A stretch of DNA of 64,000 bases from the NCBI GenBank assembly GCA_000980375.1, contig LARD01000006.1, forward strand, positions 22,318 through 86,317, read 5' to 3'. The notes beneath the pieces are model-generated. The model saw only the letters and a program-made list of their open reading frames with translations. It was not told where the DNA came from and did no database searches. Position 1 is the first letter of the stretch; each line of letters opens with the position of its first letter. The position numbers and the translations under genes were made by a program. Shown here piece after piece: positions 31,948 through 41,349 of the stretch. This DNA is from Clostridium sp. K4410.MGS-306. GTDB lineage: Bacteria > Cyanobacteriota > Vampirovibrionia > Gastranaerophilales > Gastranaerophilaceae.

Positions 31948-33396
31948 TTATTTAAATAGAGTATTCAAAGAATTGTATAATTTTGTAGTTTCGTCAATAA
32001 ATTCTTTCAATTCATCGTAAGAAACAATTCCATCACCGTTTTTATCACATTTAGAAGTAAATTGTGAAACAGTTGTTGACTCAGCGCCGCTGCCTAATGC
32101 CCTCATAATAAATTTTTTCAAATTTAAATCATTAATGTCTGTAATTAAAGAGAAAAATTCTTTTTGTTCTTTAGTGGCAGTAGGATTATTTTTTACAAAT
32201 TTTTCAATGTCTTCTAATACAAATATCTCGTCAAAATTTCCAGTATTATCATTACTTCTTTCCATTTCTGACATCATAACATTATATGAAACAAGTTTAT
32301 AAGTTTGACTTTCTTTAAATTTTGCGACCTCTTCTTTAGTAACTATGCCATCTCTATCTGCATCCATTGTATACAAATTGTGTATTAAAGCACCTGTTGA
32401 AATCGTGTAGTTTCCCCCAAGTGACATATTTCCACCCATTGCAATAATAAGAGCTCTGTCTACCGTGCCGTCATCGTTTATAAACAAATCTGCAATAGGA
32501 TTATTTCCTGAATTATTCAAAATTTCACTAACTGATATTTTTGAATTTTTATCCAAATCCATTTTCATAATTGATTCATTATTTGTTTCATGATTTTTTT
32601 CTCGTTGAAGCATAAATTTACAAGTGTCAAGGAATTGGTCATCTGTAAGAATTTTTTGCAGCTCATCAGCTATACTGCCATCACCGTTTTTATCCAATGC
32701 AAGTAATTCATCAATGCTTAACCCTTGCTGCTTATCTGTTTTCATTGCAACAATGTCATCGTCGGATATTGGAGTATCAATTTCTTCACCTTTTAGAGCT
32801 CTAAAAATTGCCCCTATTATTATGTTTCTATAGTTTAAATCCTTTGAATTTTGCGCAATTATATTTGACGAATTTTCAGGTAAGTCAACTCCTACTGACA
32901 CAAACACATCAGACAAAACCTTACCAATAGCCGCTATTTCTTTATTATCAGAATTTAACATTGAAGATATATTGTATAAAATTTCTCCCTCTGTAAATGT
33001 TTGTTCATTTTCTTTTTTATAACTTTTTGAATATGATTCATCAATATCTTTGCCGAGTGAAGTTAAAATTTGCTTTAATTCAGATTCTCTGCTCGTATTG
33101 TCACTGTCTTGTGGTAAATCGACATCTTCATGGCAATCATCATTTTTTGTCTCTGATGAATTTGGTATTGCCACAATTGTTTTTATTTGATTCAAACTGT
33201 TAAGTTCACTGTTTTCAATAAATTTCTTCAGTCCTGTTTCGTAATACGGTTTTTTTTCTTCATATGGCATGTAATTCGGGGTGAATTTTAGTCCAAGTGT
33301 TTCTGTTTCATTATTAGCATTATTTACTACATCTTGTGATTTTATCGTTTCAGCTCTTAAAACGGACTTAGTGAAAAAATCTTTTAATCTAATCAT
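31948..33396 (-). CDS. Bacterial EF-hand calcium-binding protein (orphan)
   Basis: A 482-residue soluble, acidic protein with several EF-hand loops. Two are canonical over 12 positions: residues 345-356 (DADRDGIVTKEE) and 451-462 (DKNGDGIVSYDE). One is near-canonical at 280-291 (DLDKNSKISVSE). A fourth at 235-246 (DKNGDGSIADEL) has Leu at position 12 and may bind weakly. The first 200 residues are unrelated and partly disordered. There is no Sec signal or membrane segment. Calcium sensing or buffering is the natural inference. The gene has its own terminator, and its upstream region carries a 12-base T tract and short elements shared with other orphan genes here. Confidence 0.85.
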   Translation of the reverse strand: MIRLKDFFTKSVLRAETIKSQDVVNNANNETETLGLKFTPNYMPYEEKKPYYETGLKKFIENSELNSLNQIKTIVAIPNSSETKNDDCHEDVDLPQDSDNTSRESELKQILTSLGKDIDESYSKSYKKENEQTFTEGEILYNISSMLNSDNKEIAAIGKVLSDVFVSVGVDLPENSSNIIAQNSKDLNYRNIIIGAIFRALKGEEIDTPISDDDIVAMKTDKQQGLSIDELLALDKNGDGSIADELQKILTDDQFLDTCKFMLQREKNHETNNESIMKMDLDKNSKISVSEILNNSGNNPIADLFINDDGTVDRALIIAMGGNMSLGGNYTISTGALIHNLYTMDADRDGIVTKEEVAKFKESQTYKLVSYNVMMSEMERSNDNTGNFDEIFVLEDIEKFVKNNPTATKEQKEFFSLITDINDLNLKKFIMRALGSGAESTTVSQFTSKCDKNGDGIVSYDELKEFIDETTKLYNSLNTLFK

Positions 33397-33560
33397 GCTG
33401 TTACTCCTGTTCTTTGATTGATATTTTCTAACTAGTATGATTTTACTATCGTCATTTTTTTTTTTTCTTTAGGAAATATTAAAATTGTTTACAAAGTTTT
33501 ACAATGTTACTTCTTTGTAAAATGTTAGACTTATGTCGCAAATTGCTATTTAATTGAGTT

Positions 33561-33905
33561 ATGTCAGAAGAAATTAGTAAAAAAGTAATAAATATTTTCA
33601 GCAAACATATTAAAAACAAACCCGTTGACACAAAAGAAAAGGTAAAAACCTTTGCTGGGTTTAGCTATGTTCGTATGGATAAAGATGTTAACGGCTATCC
33701 GTTTAAAGAAGCAAAACTGCTGGATTATGCCAAGGAATGCCACTACATAGTTAAGGTAATGAGAGACAAAAACGGCTCACCATCTTTGTACAGCTACAAT
33801 GTGCCCAACGACAAACTGCTTGATTTTCTGCTTAAGTTCAGAAATAATGAACTAAATGGAACAATAATTGAAATAGATAAATTTTTGCCGAAAAGTATAA
33901 TTTAA
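33561..33905 (+). CDS. Hypothetical 114-residue protein upstream of radical SAM gene
   Basis: A small basic alpha/beta protein with no recognised domain. Segments such as AKECHYIVKVMRDKNGSPSL and GTIIEIDKFLPKS suggest strands and turns. It ends 3 bases before the radical SAM gene and is probably first in that operon (33561-38704). The ribosome binding site is weak (GAG before ATG). A function cannot be proposed beyond association with the radical SAM protein and RNase E/G. Confidence 0.65.
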   Translation: MSEEISKKVINIFSKHIKNKPVDTKEKVKTFAGFSYVRMDKDVNGYPFKEAKLLDYAKECHYIVKVMRDKNGSPSLYSYNVPNDKLLDFLLKFRNNELNGTIIEIDKFLPKSII

Positions 33906-33908
33906 GAT

Positions 33909-36413
33909 ATGAAAAAGTTAGATAATCAAACTCTCAACAGGCTTTTGTACAGCGTCAACAAGCCTTATCAATATGCAGGACATGAGCTATATTCTTATAA
34001 TAAAGATTTTGAAACCTCTGAAGTACGCTTTGCAATAGCATTTCCGGACAAGTACGAGGTTGGCGCAAGCAATCTTGGTCACAGAATTATTTATGAAACC
34101 CTCAATTCTATAGACGGCTGTATGTGTGACAGAGCATATGCTCCTGATACAGATTGCAAAGTAGAAATTGAAAAGCAGGATTTATATCTTTATGCCGTGG
34201 AATCAAAAGTCAGACTAAAAGATTTCGACTTGTTGGGTTTTTCTCTGCAATACGAACTGGCTTACCCTACTGTGCTAGCAATGATGAACATGGCTGACAT
34301 TCCTGTCAAAAATGCAGACCGTACAGAAGATGACCCTATTATTTTATCAGGTGGTCCATGTGCTTTTAATCCAGAGCCAATGAGAGAGTTTATCGACGGA
34401 TTTTTGATAGGCGATGGGGAAGATATTTTAAAAGAAGTTGTAGAAACCTATAAACTTGCTAAAAAGCAGGGTAAAACAAGAAAACAAATTATTGCACTTC
34501 TTGCCGAAATTGACGGATTATATGTTCCGTCACAGCACAAAGGCAAAAAAATAAACAAAAGAATCTATGACTTTTCTTCTGATTCCGTACCCAGAAAACA
34601 TCCTGTGCCATTTTCAACATCAATTCATGATAGGGCGGTTACTGAGATAAGACGCGGGTGCGGCAGAATGTGTCGTTTTTGCCAGCCGGGCCATGTAAAT
34701 TTACCTATACGAGAAAGAAAAGCCGAAGATATTATAGAAATAACCAAGAATCTTGTGAAAAATACAGGATATGATGAATTTTCAATGTTATCGTTATCTT
34801 CCAATGACTATACAAACATAGAACCTGTATTGGAGGAGCTAACCTGTTATTTTAGTGATAAAAAAGTGTCTGCATCATTGCCTAGCCAGAGAATAGACCG
34901 CTTTAATATAAGGCTGTCAAACCTTGTTAAAGATGTTAGAAAAACTACGATTACCCTGGCTCCTGAGGCAGGCTCTCAGCGTCTTAGAGATGTTATTAAC
35001 AAGAATATTTCGAAAGAACAAATCATCAACACAACCCTTGATTGTTATAAAAACGGATATGACAGCATCAAATACTACTTTATTCTAGGCTTGCCAACAG
35101 AGACCTATGAAGATATTGATGAAATGATAGCGCTTTTGAGCGGAATCAGGTATCGTGCAAAGCAAATTAAAAATGAACTTGGACTAAAGCAGGACTTAAA
35201 GCTTAACTGTACCCTTTCAATCTTTGTGCCAAAACCGTTTACACCTTTCCAATGGGTAGGACAGGATTCTCTTGATGTAATAACTCAAAAAATTGCTTAT
35301 ATTAGAGAAAAATCAAAATCTTTAAAAAGCGTACGAATTAAAATTCATGAAAAATATATATCTGAAATAGAAGCTGTACTCACTAGAGGGGACGGCTCTT
35401 TATGCGGTTATATTGAAGAGCTCTACAATGCAGGTTGTTATCTCGATACCTGGGATGAAAATTTTGACAGGCATAAATGGTATGACCTTGCACAAAAATG
35501 CGGTTTTAGTGTAGGTGAACTATCACAAAAACAATTTAGTCTTGATGAAGAGCTTCCATGGGACTTTATAAACGTTGGTATAAAAAAAGAATGGTTTATT
35601 GAAGAATACCAAAAAGCTCTTAATAGCAAATCCAGCGAACCTTGTGAAACAAAATGCTCAAATTGCGGTATTTGTCCGGAGTATAAAGTATCTAAACATT
35701 TAGACAAACCTTATGAGCCCAAATTGACTGAAAAAACAGATTATTCAAAGACTCCTGTAAAAAAATACAGGGCAAAAGTAACAAAAAAGGGATATTTAAA
35801 GTTTTTATCACATTTGGACTGGCAAAATACCCTTGTAAAAGGTCTTTTTAGAAGCGGATTGCCTGTTGTTTTTACAGAAGGTTTTAACCCGATACCAAAG
35901 ATTTCGCTCGGTGCGGCTTTGCCTATTTTTATTGAGAGTGAAACAGAGTTTATTGATTTTGAGCTTTACGGTGAAGACGATTTGGAAAAAATAAAGCAAA
36001 CTTTAAACAAATCTTTTGACCCTATGGCACAAATTATTAATATATATGAAATCGACAAAACAGCTAAGTCTCTTGATATTACAACCCAATGGGCCAGGTA
36101 TGAAATATCAGCTTTGGAAAAAAATGTTTCAAATTTTGAAAATTTAATGTATATTAAAGATAAGCTTACTTCACAAGACGAAATATTCTTAAAGAAGAAG
36201 ACAAAAAAAGGTATAGACAAATTAATAAACATTAAACAATCAGTAAAAGATGTTGAACTCAAAAATAATAAACTGTATGTAACTTTAAAAACGGGCCAAA
36301 ATCAGGATATCCCGTCTGTACGTGCTGATGACTTAATGAAAATTTTCTATCCCGACGAAAAGTTTAATATTACAAGGCTTGCACTTTTTGACGCAGATTT
36401 TAGAGTTTTATAG
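33909..36413 (+). CDS. Radical SAM protein with DUF2344 C-terminal domain (TIGR03960/TIGR03936 fusion)
   Basis: An 834-residue protein commonly found next to RNase E/G. The N-terminal 200 residues are a B12-binding-like domain. The radical SAM core carries the cluster motif RRGCGRMCRFCQPGH (Cys-x3-Cys-x2-Cys, about residues 246-260), with ITLAPEAGSQRLRDVINKNI and YYFILGLPTETYEDIDEMI after it. A second cysteine cluster CETKCSNCGICPEYKV (about 578-593) precedes the DUF2344 domain, which begins KYRAKVTKKGYLKFLSHLDW and includes FTEGFNPIPKISLGAALPI. The reaction is unknown; tRNA or rRNA modification has been suggested for the family. The neighbour order with rng is the usual one in many bacteria. 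Confidence 0.92.
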   Translation: MKKLDNQTLNRLLYSVNKPYQYAGHELYSYNKDFETSEVRFAIAFPDKYEVGASNLGHRIIYETLNSIDGCMCDRAYAPDTDCKVEIEKQDLYLYAVESKVRLKDFDLLGFSLQYELAYPTVLAMMNMADIPVKNADRTEDDPIILSGGPCAFNPEPMREFIDGFLIGDGEDILKEVVETYKLAKKQGKTRKQIIALLAEIDGLYVPSQHKGKKINKRIYDFSSDSVPRKHPVPFSTSIHDRAVTEIRRGCGRMCRFCQPGHVNLPIRERKAEDIIEITKNLVKNTGYDEFSMLSLSSNDYTNIEPVLEELTCYFSDKKVSASLPSQRIDRFNIRLSNLVKDVRKTTITLAPEAGSQRLRDVINKNISKEQIINTTLDCYKNGYDSIKYYFILGLPTETYEDIDEMIALLSGIRYRAKQIKNELGLKQDLKLNCTLSIFVPKPFTPFQWVGQDSLDVITQKIAYIREKSKSLKSVRIKIHEKYISEIEAVLTRGDGSLCGYIEELYNAGCYLDTWDENFDRHKWYDLAQKCGFSVGELSQKQFSLDEELPWDFINVGIKKEWFIEEYQKALNSKSSEPCETKCSNCGICPEYKVSKHLDKPYEPKLTEKTDYSKTPVKKYRAKVTKKGYLKFLSHLDWQNTLVKGLFRSGLPVVFTEGFNPIPKISLGAALPIFIESETEFIDFELYGEDDLEKIKQTLNKSFDPMAQIINIYEIDKTAKSLDITTQWARYEISALEKNVSNFENLMYIKDKLTSQDEIFLKKKTKKGIDKLINIKQSVKDVELKNNKLYVTLKTGQNQDIPSVRADDLMKIFYPDEKFNITRLALFDADFRVL

Positions 36414-36463
36414 TCCTGCCGCGTAAAATTATAAAAGTTTATACAAGTTTAAAGGAAGTTAAT

Positions 36464-38353
36464 ATGGCAAAATCAATCGTTATTGCAGAACGCGACAATA
36501 TAGCAGCAGTGTTCGAAGACAATAAAGTTACCGAGTTTTTTATACACAGAGGTGATATCCTCCTTGGAGATGTTTATTTGAGTAAAGTAGAAAACATCCT
36601 TCCCAGTATAGAAGCTGCTTTTGTAAATGTAGGTTCTGATAAAATGGGCTTCTTGCACGCAGCAGATGTTATTGGCAAAGGAGGTTTACAAGATAAACTT
36701 TCACCCAAACAAAAGCTTGTTGTACAGGTTGTGAAAGAGCCCACAGGACACAAAGGGCCAAGAGTTACAACATCATTGAGTTTACCCGGTAGATTTTGTG
36801 TGCTAATGCCGCAAGAGTCCGGTATCAGTGTAAGTAAAAAAATCATGTCGGCAAAAGAAAGAGCAAGACTCAAATCTATTGTCAGCCTGCTAAAACCTGT
36901 CGGACTCGGTGTAATAATTAGAACAGAAGCTGAAGGCCAAACTGAAGCAGAAATACAAGAAGATTTAGAAATCCTGCTTGAAAAATGGAATACTATTGTT
37001 ACTCAAGCAGAACTTGTTGATGCACCGAACCTTTTATACAGAGATCAAGATTTACTCTACAGAGTTATCAGAGAAGCTTGTACAGAAGATGTTAAGGAAA
37101 TTGTGGTTGATACTCCTTATGCAATGCACAGAACACAACAATTAATTCAAAACTGGAACTTAAACAAAAATATAGATATTTCTGTATACAAAGGCAGTGA
37201 ACCATTGCTTGTTGCTTCCGGTGTAAAAAAAGAAATTGAACAGGCGCTGCAAATCAAAGTTAACCTTCCTTCCGGCGGATACTTGTTTATACAAACAACA
37301 GAAGCTTTAACCGTTATTGATGTTAACAGTGGTAAATTTATTAGCTCTGCAACACAGGATGAAACAATCTTAAAAACAAATAAGGAAGCGGTAAAAGAAA
37401 TTGCCAGACAGCTGAAATTGCGTAATATTGGCGGAATGATTATCATTGACTTTATTGATATGCTAAGCCGTGCTGATAAAATCGCCATACTCGAAGAGCT
37501 TGAAATGGCTGTGGAATCCGATAAATCAAAACCACAGGTCGGTCAACTTTCAGATCTTGGCTTAGTTGAAATGACGCGCCACAGACAGGGCCAAAGCCTT
37601 GCAGAAATCTTTACAAAGAAATGTTCTCACTGTAATGGTACAGGACAAATTTTAGAAGACTTTGGATTTGCATCTTCTCTTGCAGAAGGTGAAATGCGCT
37701 CAAAAGCAGCAAAACTTAAATTACCTATGAATGGTAAAAACAAGCATAATAATGAAAAACACAATAAAGTATTTAACCATCAAAATACACAAAACAATCA
37801 AAAAAATGATTACGACAGACGAAACCACGCGAAACAGGATGATACTAATCAAGAAAATAATGTAGAAAATCAGGATTTACAGCAGCCGCAAGAACAACAA
37901 AGACGTGATAACAGAAACAAACGATTCAATAAAAATAAAAAGTATAATAATCAAAGAAGAGACGAACAAAAAGACTCTATGCTGCAACAAGAAAACACAG
38001 AAATTGTTGCCATAGATACACAAGTTGTTACAGTACAGGATACACCGGTTGTTGAGCCTGAAGAAATCAAAGAAGTAGTCAATCCAATAGAAGCTGCGGA
38101 AACGGTAGAAGATAAACCGGCAAAACCAACCAGAAAGAGAACTTCAAGAAGGACCAAGAAAGCTGAGGAGCCTCAAGTTGCAGAAGCTGTAACAGCTGAG
38201 GAAGTCAAGAAACCTGAAGAAGAAACAGCATCTGTACAAACAACGGAAGAATCTAAACCTGTAAAGAAAACAAAAACAAGAAAAGCTTCAAGAACAAGAA
38301 AAAAAGCTCCTGAGCAAACAGAAGCGAAGGAACCTGCAGAAGCAAATGCATAA
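36464..38353 (+). CDS. Ribonuclease E/G family endoribonuclease
   Basis: A 629-residue endonuclease for rRNA/mRNA processing and decay. The S1 RNA-binding domain is at about 35-110 (GDVYLSKVENILPSIEAAFV). The DNase I-like catalytic part has the Mg-binding aspartates in LTVIDVNSGKF (about 280) and IIIDFIDM (about 325). The zinc-link is KCSHCNGTGQI (about 387-397). After residue about 415 the protein is low-complexity: Asn/His/Gln-rich, then Arg/Asn-rich (NRNKRFNKNKKYNNQRRDEQ), then Glu/Lys with TRKRTSRRTKKAEEP. Such disordered tails scaffold degradosome partners in RNase E. Full-length tail and S1 placement resemble cyanobacterial RNase E more than short RNase G. AAGGAAG precedes the ATG. Confidence 0.94.
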   Translation: MAKSIVIAERDNIAAVFEDNKVTEFFIHRGDILLGDVYLSKVENILPSIEAAFVNVGSDKMGFLHAADVIGKGGLQDKLSPKQKLVVQVVKEPTGHKGPRVTTSLSLPGRFCVLMPQESGISVSKKIMSAKERARLKSIVSLLKPVGLGVIIRTEAEGQTEAEIQEDLEILLEKWNTIVTQAELVDAPNLLYRDQDLLYRVIREACTEDVKEIVVDTPYAMHRTQQLIQNWNLNKNIDISVYKGSEPLLVASGVKKEIEQALQIKVNLPSGGYLFIQTTEALTVIDVNSGKFISSATQDETILKTNKEAVKEIARQLKLRNIGGMIIIDFIDMLSRADKIAILEELEMAVESDKSKPQVGQLSDLGLVEMTRHRQGQSLAEIFTKKCSHCNGTGQILEDFGFASSLAEGEMRSKAAKLKLPMNGKNKHNNEKHNKVFNHQNTQNNQKNDYDRRNHAKQDDTNQENNVENQDLQQPQEQQRRDNRNKRFNKNKKYNNQRRDEQKDSMLQQENTEIVAIDTQVVTVQDTPVVEPEEIKEVVNPIEAAETVEDKPAKPTRKRTSRRTKKAEEPQVAEAVTAEEVKKPEEETASVQTTEESKPVKKTKTRKASRTRKKAPEQTEAKEPAEANA

Positions 38354-38356
38354 AAT

Positions 38357-38704
38357 ATGAAGAAAAAATTATTAACAGTAATAACAGCTTTTATAATGGC
38401 ATTGATGGTTTCAATGCCATGCTGTTGTGCTGTTGAACAACCAAAAGCTGCTGACACTCAACCACAAATTGTGCAAAAAAAGCATAAAGAAGACAGAAAT
38501 GAAGCAAAAAATGTGTTAACAAAATTTTTGATAACAATGCTATGGGTTGGCGGGTCGTGTCTTGTTATATTTTTGATTTTATATGCTTATAAAAATTTAA
38601 AGAAATCTAACATCGTTAACCATGGTCAAATTGATATTGCAAAGAATCTCAACTCGCCTGAGAGTATTGAAGATGCAACAAAGTTTTTCATAGAAAAATT
38701 TTAA
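38357..38704 (+). CDS. Hypothetical membrane protein after RNase E/G
   Basis: A 115-residue protein with a signal-peptide-like N-terminus (KKKLLTVITAFIMALMVSMP, cleavage plausible around the following Cys-Cys-Cys), a charged linker, then one membrane helix at about 55-75 (FLITMLWVGGSCLVIFLILY) and a cytoplasmic-looking tail. The three adjacent cysteines (residues 22-24) are unusual and could allow lipid attachment, though the residues before them do not form a clean lipobox. It starts 3 bases after the RNase gene and so belongs to the same operon. Function unknown. Confidence 0.65.
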   Translation: MKKKLLTVITAFIMALMVSMPCCCAVEQPKAADTQPQIVQKKHKEDRNEAKNVLTKFLITMLWVGGSCLVIFLILYAYKNLKKSNIVNHGQIDIAKNLNSPESIEDATKFFIEKF

Positions 38705-38709
38705 ATGGA

Positions 38710-38949
38710 TTAAAAATTTGATATTTGTTTAAAGCAGTTGTTCGGCTCACCGTATTCTTTTAAAAGAGCCTTAACTATTTTTGGCATTTGGCAGATAAAT
38801 GAATAATTTCCACCTGCCAAAGAACATTTTGAGCAATCAGAATTGATCTCATAGCATTCTATTGCCTGTTGTGTCCAGTTTTGCATAATAGATGGAGAAA
38901 TTTCGCCGTTTGTTTGCGGTGTATACAAATCAGAAATAATTGACAACAT
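38710..38949 (-). CDS. Small cysteine-containing hypothetical protein
   Basis: A 79-residue protein starting MLSIISDLYTPQTNGEISPS, chosen because GGAGGAG lies 5 bases before this ATG; an upstream in-frame start would add eight residues. Four of its cysteines are grouped as ECYEINSDCSKCS...FIC, a possible metal-binding site. A fifth is near the C-terminus. No family recognised. It lies 92 bases downstream of coaX on the same strand without an intervening terminator, and its end is 5 bases from the stop of the convergent gene. Confidence 0.6.
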   Translation of the reverse strand: MLSIISDLYTPQTNGEISPSIMQNWTQQAIECYEINSDCSKCSLAGGNYSFICQMPKIVKALLKEYGEPNNCFKQISNF

Positions 38950-39041
38950 ATTACTCCTCCAGTCAAAACACACTTTAATACCCCATGTTTTTACTATAAA
39001 TCATGAAAAGGGATATTTACTCGGTTTTTTGGAGGATATTT

Positions 39042-39815
39042 CTACTCTGGTAGTACATGGGCATCATATACTATTTTCAACCCCTCTAAAGTAATTGTAG
39101 GGTTAATACAGTCAAATTTTCTTTCCATATACTGTGCCACTATATCCGAGTATCCGCCAGTAGCTATTACAACAGCTTTTTCACCAAGCTCTGCTTCACA
39201 CTCTTTGATTAGGCCGTCTATCATGCAGGCATGACCACGAACTATACCTGAAAGCATTGCATCAATAGTATTTTTCCCAATGGCATTGCTGGGTGCCTCG
39301 ATTTTAATTAATGGGAGTTTTGAAGTAAATTTTTTGAGACTTTCCGCTTGTATCTTCATTCCTGCACAAATTATGCCACCTAGAAAATCACCATTGCCTT
39401 TTACTATGTCAAATGACGTTGCAGTACCCATATCAACAACAATACAGGTCTTTTTATAAAGGCTGTATGCTGCAAAAGCATTAACAATTCTGTCTGGCCC
39501 GACTTCTTCAGGGTAATCGACACAATAATTCAGCATGTTAGTCGTTTTGTTGGAAACTACAAACGGATCTATGTACAAATATTTTTTTAATGCATTTTTG
39601 TAACGCTCTGTAAGACAAACAACAACGCTGCACATGCACGCACAGTCAACATTTTTATCATAATTATTAAATTTAAGCAGATTCAATAAAAGCATTCCGA
39701 TCTCGTCCTCGGAACGATGCTTTTCTGAAGCAATTGACCATGTTTCGACAAGTTTATCATTGTCGAATAAGCCGATTGTAGTAGATGTGTTTCCTATGTC
39801 CAGTGTTAATAGCAT
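39042..39815 (-). CDS. coaX: Type III pantothenate kinase
   Basis: A 257-residue kinase of the ASKHA fold catalysing the first step of coenzyme A synthesis from pantothenate. The family motifs are all seen: LTLDIGNTSTTIGLFD (residues about 3-18, phosphate loop), VGPDRIVNAFAAYSLY (about 102-117), CIVVDMGTATSFDIV (about 120-135, second phosphate-binding motif), and GGIICAGMKIQAESL. Type III enzymes are not feedback-inhibited by CoA and usually need a monovalent cation. GAGG lies 6 bases before the ATG. panB and panC, which make its substrate, are about 11 kb away in this window. Confidence 0.96.
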   Translation of the reverse strand: MLLTLDIGNTSTTIGLFDNDKLVETWSIASEKHRSEDEIGMLLLNLLKFNNYDKNVDCACMCSVVVCLTERYKNALKKYLYIDPFVVSNKTTNMLNYCVDYPEEVGPDRIVNAFAAYSLYKKTCIVVDMGTATSFDIVKGNGDFLGGIICAGMKIQAESLKKFTSKLPLIKIEAPSNAIGKNTIDAMLSGIVRGHACMIDGLIKECEAELGEKAVVIATGGYSDIVAQYMERKFDCINPTITLEGLKIVYDAHVLPE

Positions 39816-39879
39816 ATTTACCTCAATAATATTTTAACAAAAAAATAATATTAAATACTTCCTGCGAAATATGAATTTT

Positions 39880-39888
39880 TGATATAAT
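39880..39888 (+). promoter_or_regulatory. Extended -10 promoter before the NTF2-like gene
   Basis: TGATATAAT is an exact extended -10 element (TG-n-TATAAT). No good -35 is found, as expected for this promoter class. Transcription would begin near 39895, about 20 bases before the ATG at 39917. Confidence 0.55.
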
Positions 39889-39916
39889 ATTTTCAAAAGG
39901 TAAAAAGAGAGAAAAA

Positions 39917-40882
39917 ATGAGAAAAATCGTAATAATATCAGCTATTTTAATGGCATTAATGATACAAATGCAATCCTTTGCAAAAGAAAAAGCATGTGAA
40001 AAACAAACAGTAAAAGAAAATTTTGCTGTTGAACTTGCTGGTATAGGTTTCCACAAGAAAAATGACATTGATCCAACAATACAAATAAAAAATATATTTT
40101 CGGACTATCAAAAATATACAAATAACAAGAATCTTGAAGGTTTTTTATCCTTGCATGATGCAACATACAGAAGCTCTGACGGGTATGACAAAGAACGCCT
40201 GAAAGAGCTTGCACAAGAATCCTGGAAAGAATTCCCTGATGTAAGATATACAATAAAAGTGTTGTCTATTGATGTAGATGTTGATAATGCAACTGTCATC
40301 ACAAAAGAGAGGCTTTCAGGCACAACACAAACAGCTGTGGAATTTGTAAAAGGATCTGGATATATTGATTCTGAATCCACTGCAATATATTATCTTAAAA
40401 GATTTTCTAACGAATGGCGCATTACATCGGATTTTGTTGTAAATGAAAAAACAGCTATGAGATACGGTATTGCAAAGTATATCCCTATGAAACTTGACGC
40501 ACCTTCTATTGTTTCTCCCAAAGAAGAGTATACAGCCGTGTTAAAACTAAATGTGCCAAGATCTTATGTAGCCTTGATTTCAATAAATAATGAACCAATA
40601 ACTTTCCCGTTTGAAAAAAGCACAGAAGTGTTCAGAAGCTTGAAACCCTGTGGTATACAAGAAAGAATACTTACTAGTAATGACGGTTCAAAAAACGAAA
40701 ATGCAGTAGCCTCTGTTGGAATAGCAAAACCTAATATAAAAGATGACAACATCAATGTAAACATTTTAGGTATCGCATTTTTATCCAGCAGAGTAAATGT
40801 TGTTAAACACAAAATGGATAATGTTGCACCTCTTACACAAAAAAATGTCAACGCAGCAATAAAGGACAGTGAAAGTAAATAA
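39917..40882 (+). CDS. Exported protein with NTF2/SnoaL-like domain
   Basis: A 321-residue protein with a signal peptide (residues 1-22, KIVIISAILMALMIQMQSFA). Residues about 55-175 fit an NTF2-like fold: a helix pair IKNIFSDYQKYTNNKNLEGF with LSLHDATYRSSDGYDKER, then strands VRYTIKVLSIDVDVDNATVI and AIYYLKRFSNEWRITSDFV. The C-terminal 140 residues appear to be a second beta-rich domain with no recognised family. The function is unknown; NTF2-like domains serve as ligand pockets or enzymes. Its stop overlaps the lspA start by one base, so it heads the operon 39917-42615. Confidence 0.75.
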   Translation: MRKIVIISAILMALMIQMQSFAKEKACEKQTVKENFAVELAGIGFHKKNDIDPTIQIKNIFSDYQKYTNNKNLEGFLSLHDATYRSSDGYDKERLKELAQESWKEFPDVRYTIKVLSIDVDVDNATVITKERLSGTTQTAVEFVKGSGYIDSESTAIYYLKRFSNEWRITSDFVVNEKTAMRYGIAKYIPMKLDAPSIVSPKEEYTAVLKLNVPRSYVALISINNEPITFPFEKSTEVFRSLKPCGIQERILTSNDGSKNENAVASVGIAKPNIKDDNINVNILGIAFLSSRVNVVKHKMDNVAPLTQKNVNAAIKDSESK

Positions 40883-41349
40883 TGTTGAGCGCTAAACAAA
40901 AAAAGATATTATTATTTTCATTATTAACATTTATTTTTGCAGTTATTTCATTATTATTGAGGGATTTACTCATATCTAACTGCAATAATACTGATTTTAA
41001 ACTGTTTACCATAGATTATATAAAAAATTACGGAGCAGCCTTTAGTCTGTTCCATACACACACGTCATTTCTGATTGTAGTATCTTCTGCCATATTGCTT
41101 TTGGCTTTGTTTTATATTTACAAATTTATTTGTGAATTTTCACGTTCAGACTTGTTTTTTTCTGCACTTTTATGTGCGGGCATTATCTGCAACCTTTCAG
41201 AGCGCATTATTGACGGTTTTGTAACTGATTATATAAGATTAAACTTTGTTGTGTTCCCTATTTTCAATATCTCTGACATGTTCATTAGTATTGGCGCTTT
41301 TGTGCTTATTTGTAATATACTTTTTAGTAATGAGCCACAACAAAACTGA
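40882..41349 (+). CDS. lspA: Lipoprotein signal peptidase (signal peptidase II)
   Basis: A 155-residue polytopic membrane aspartyl protease that removes signal peptides from lipidated prolipoproteins. Four membrane helices are visible. The conserved IKNYGAAFSLF box is at about residues 48-58. The two catalytic aspartates fall in FVTDYIRLNF and FNISDMFISIG. The usual GNLxDR box reads CNLSERI here, keeping Asn and Arg but replacing Gly by Cys and Asp by Glu. Starts with a one-base overlap of the preceding gene and overlaps the pseudouridine synthase gene by 20 bases. Confidence 0.9.
   Translation: MLSAKQKKILLFSLLTFIFAVISLLLRDLLISNCNNTDFKLFTIDYIKNYGAAFSLFHTHTSFLIVVSSAILLLALFYIYKFICEFSRSDLFFSALLCAGIICNLSERIIDGFVTDYIRLNFVVFPIFNISDMFISIGAFVLICNILFSNEPQQN

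Noticed and set aside
41246..41329. Longer N-terminus for the pseudouridine synthase
   Set aside because: It is the lspA sequence read in another frame; the family start and S4 domain begin at 41330.
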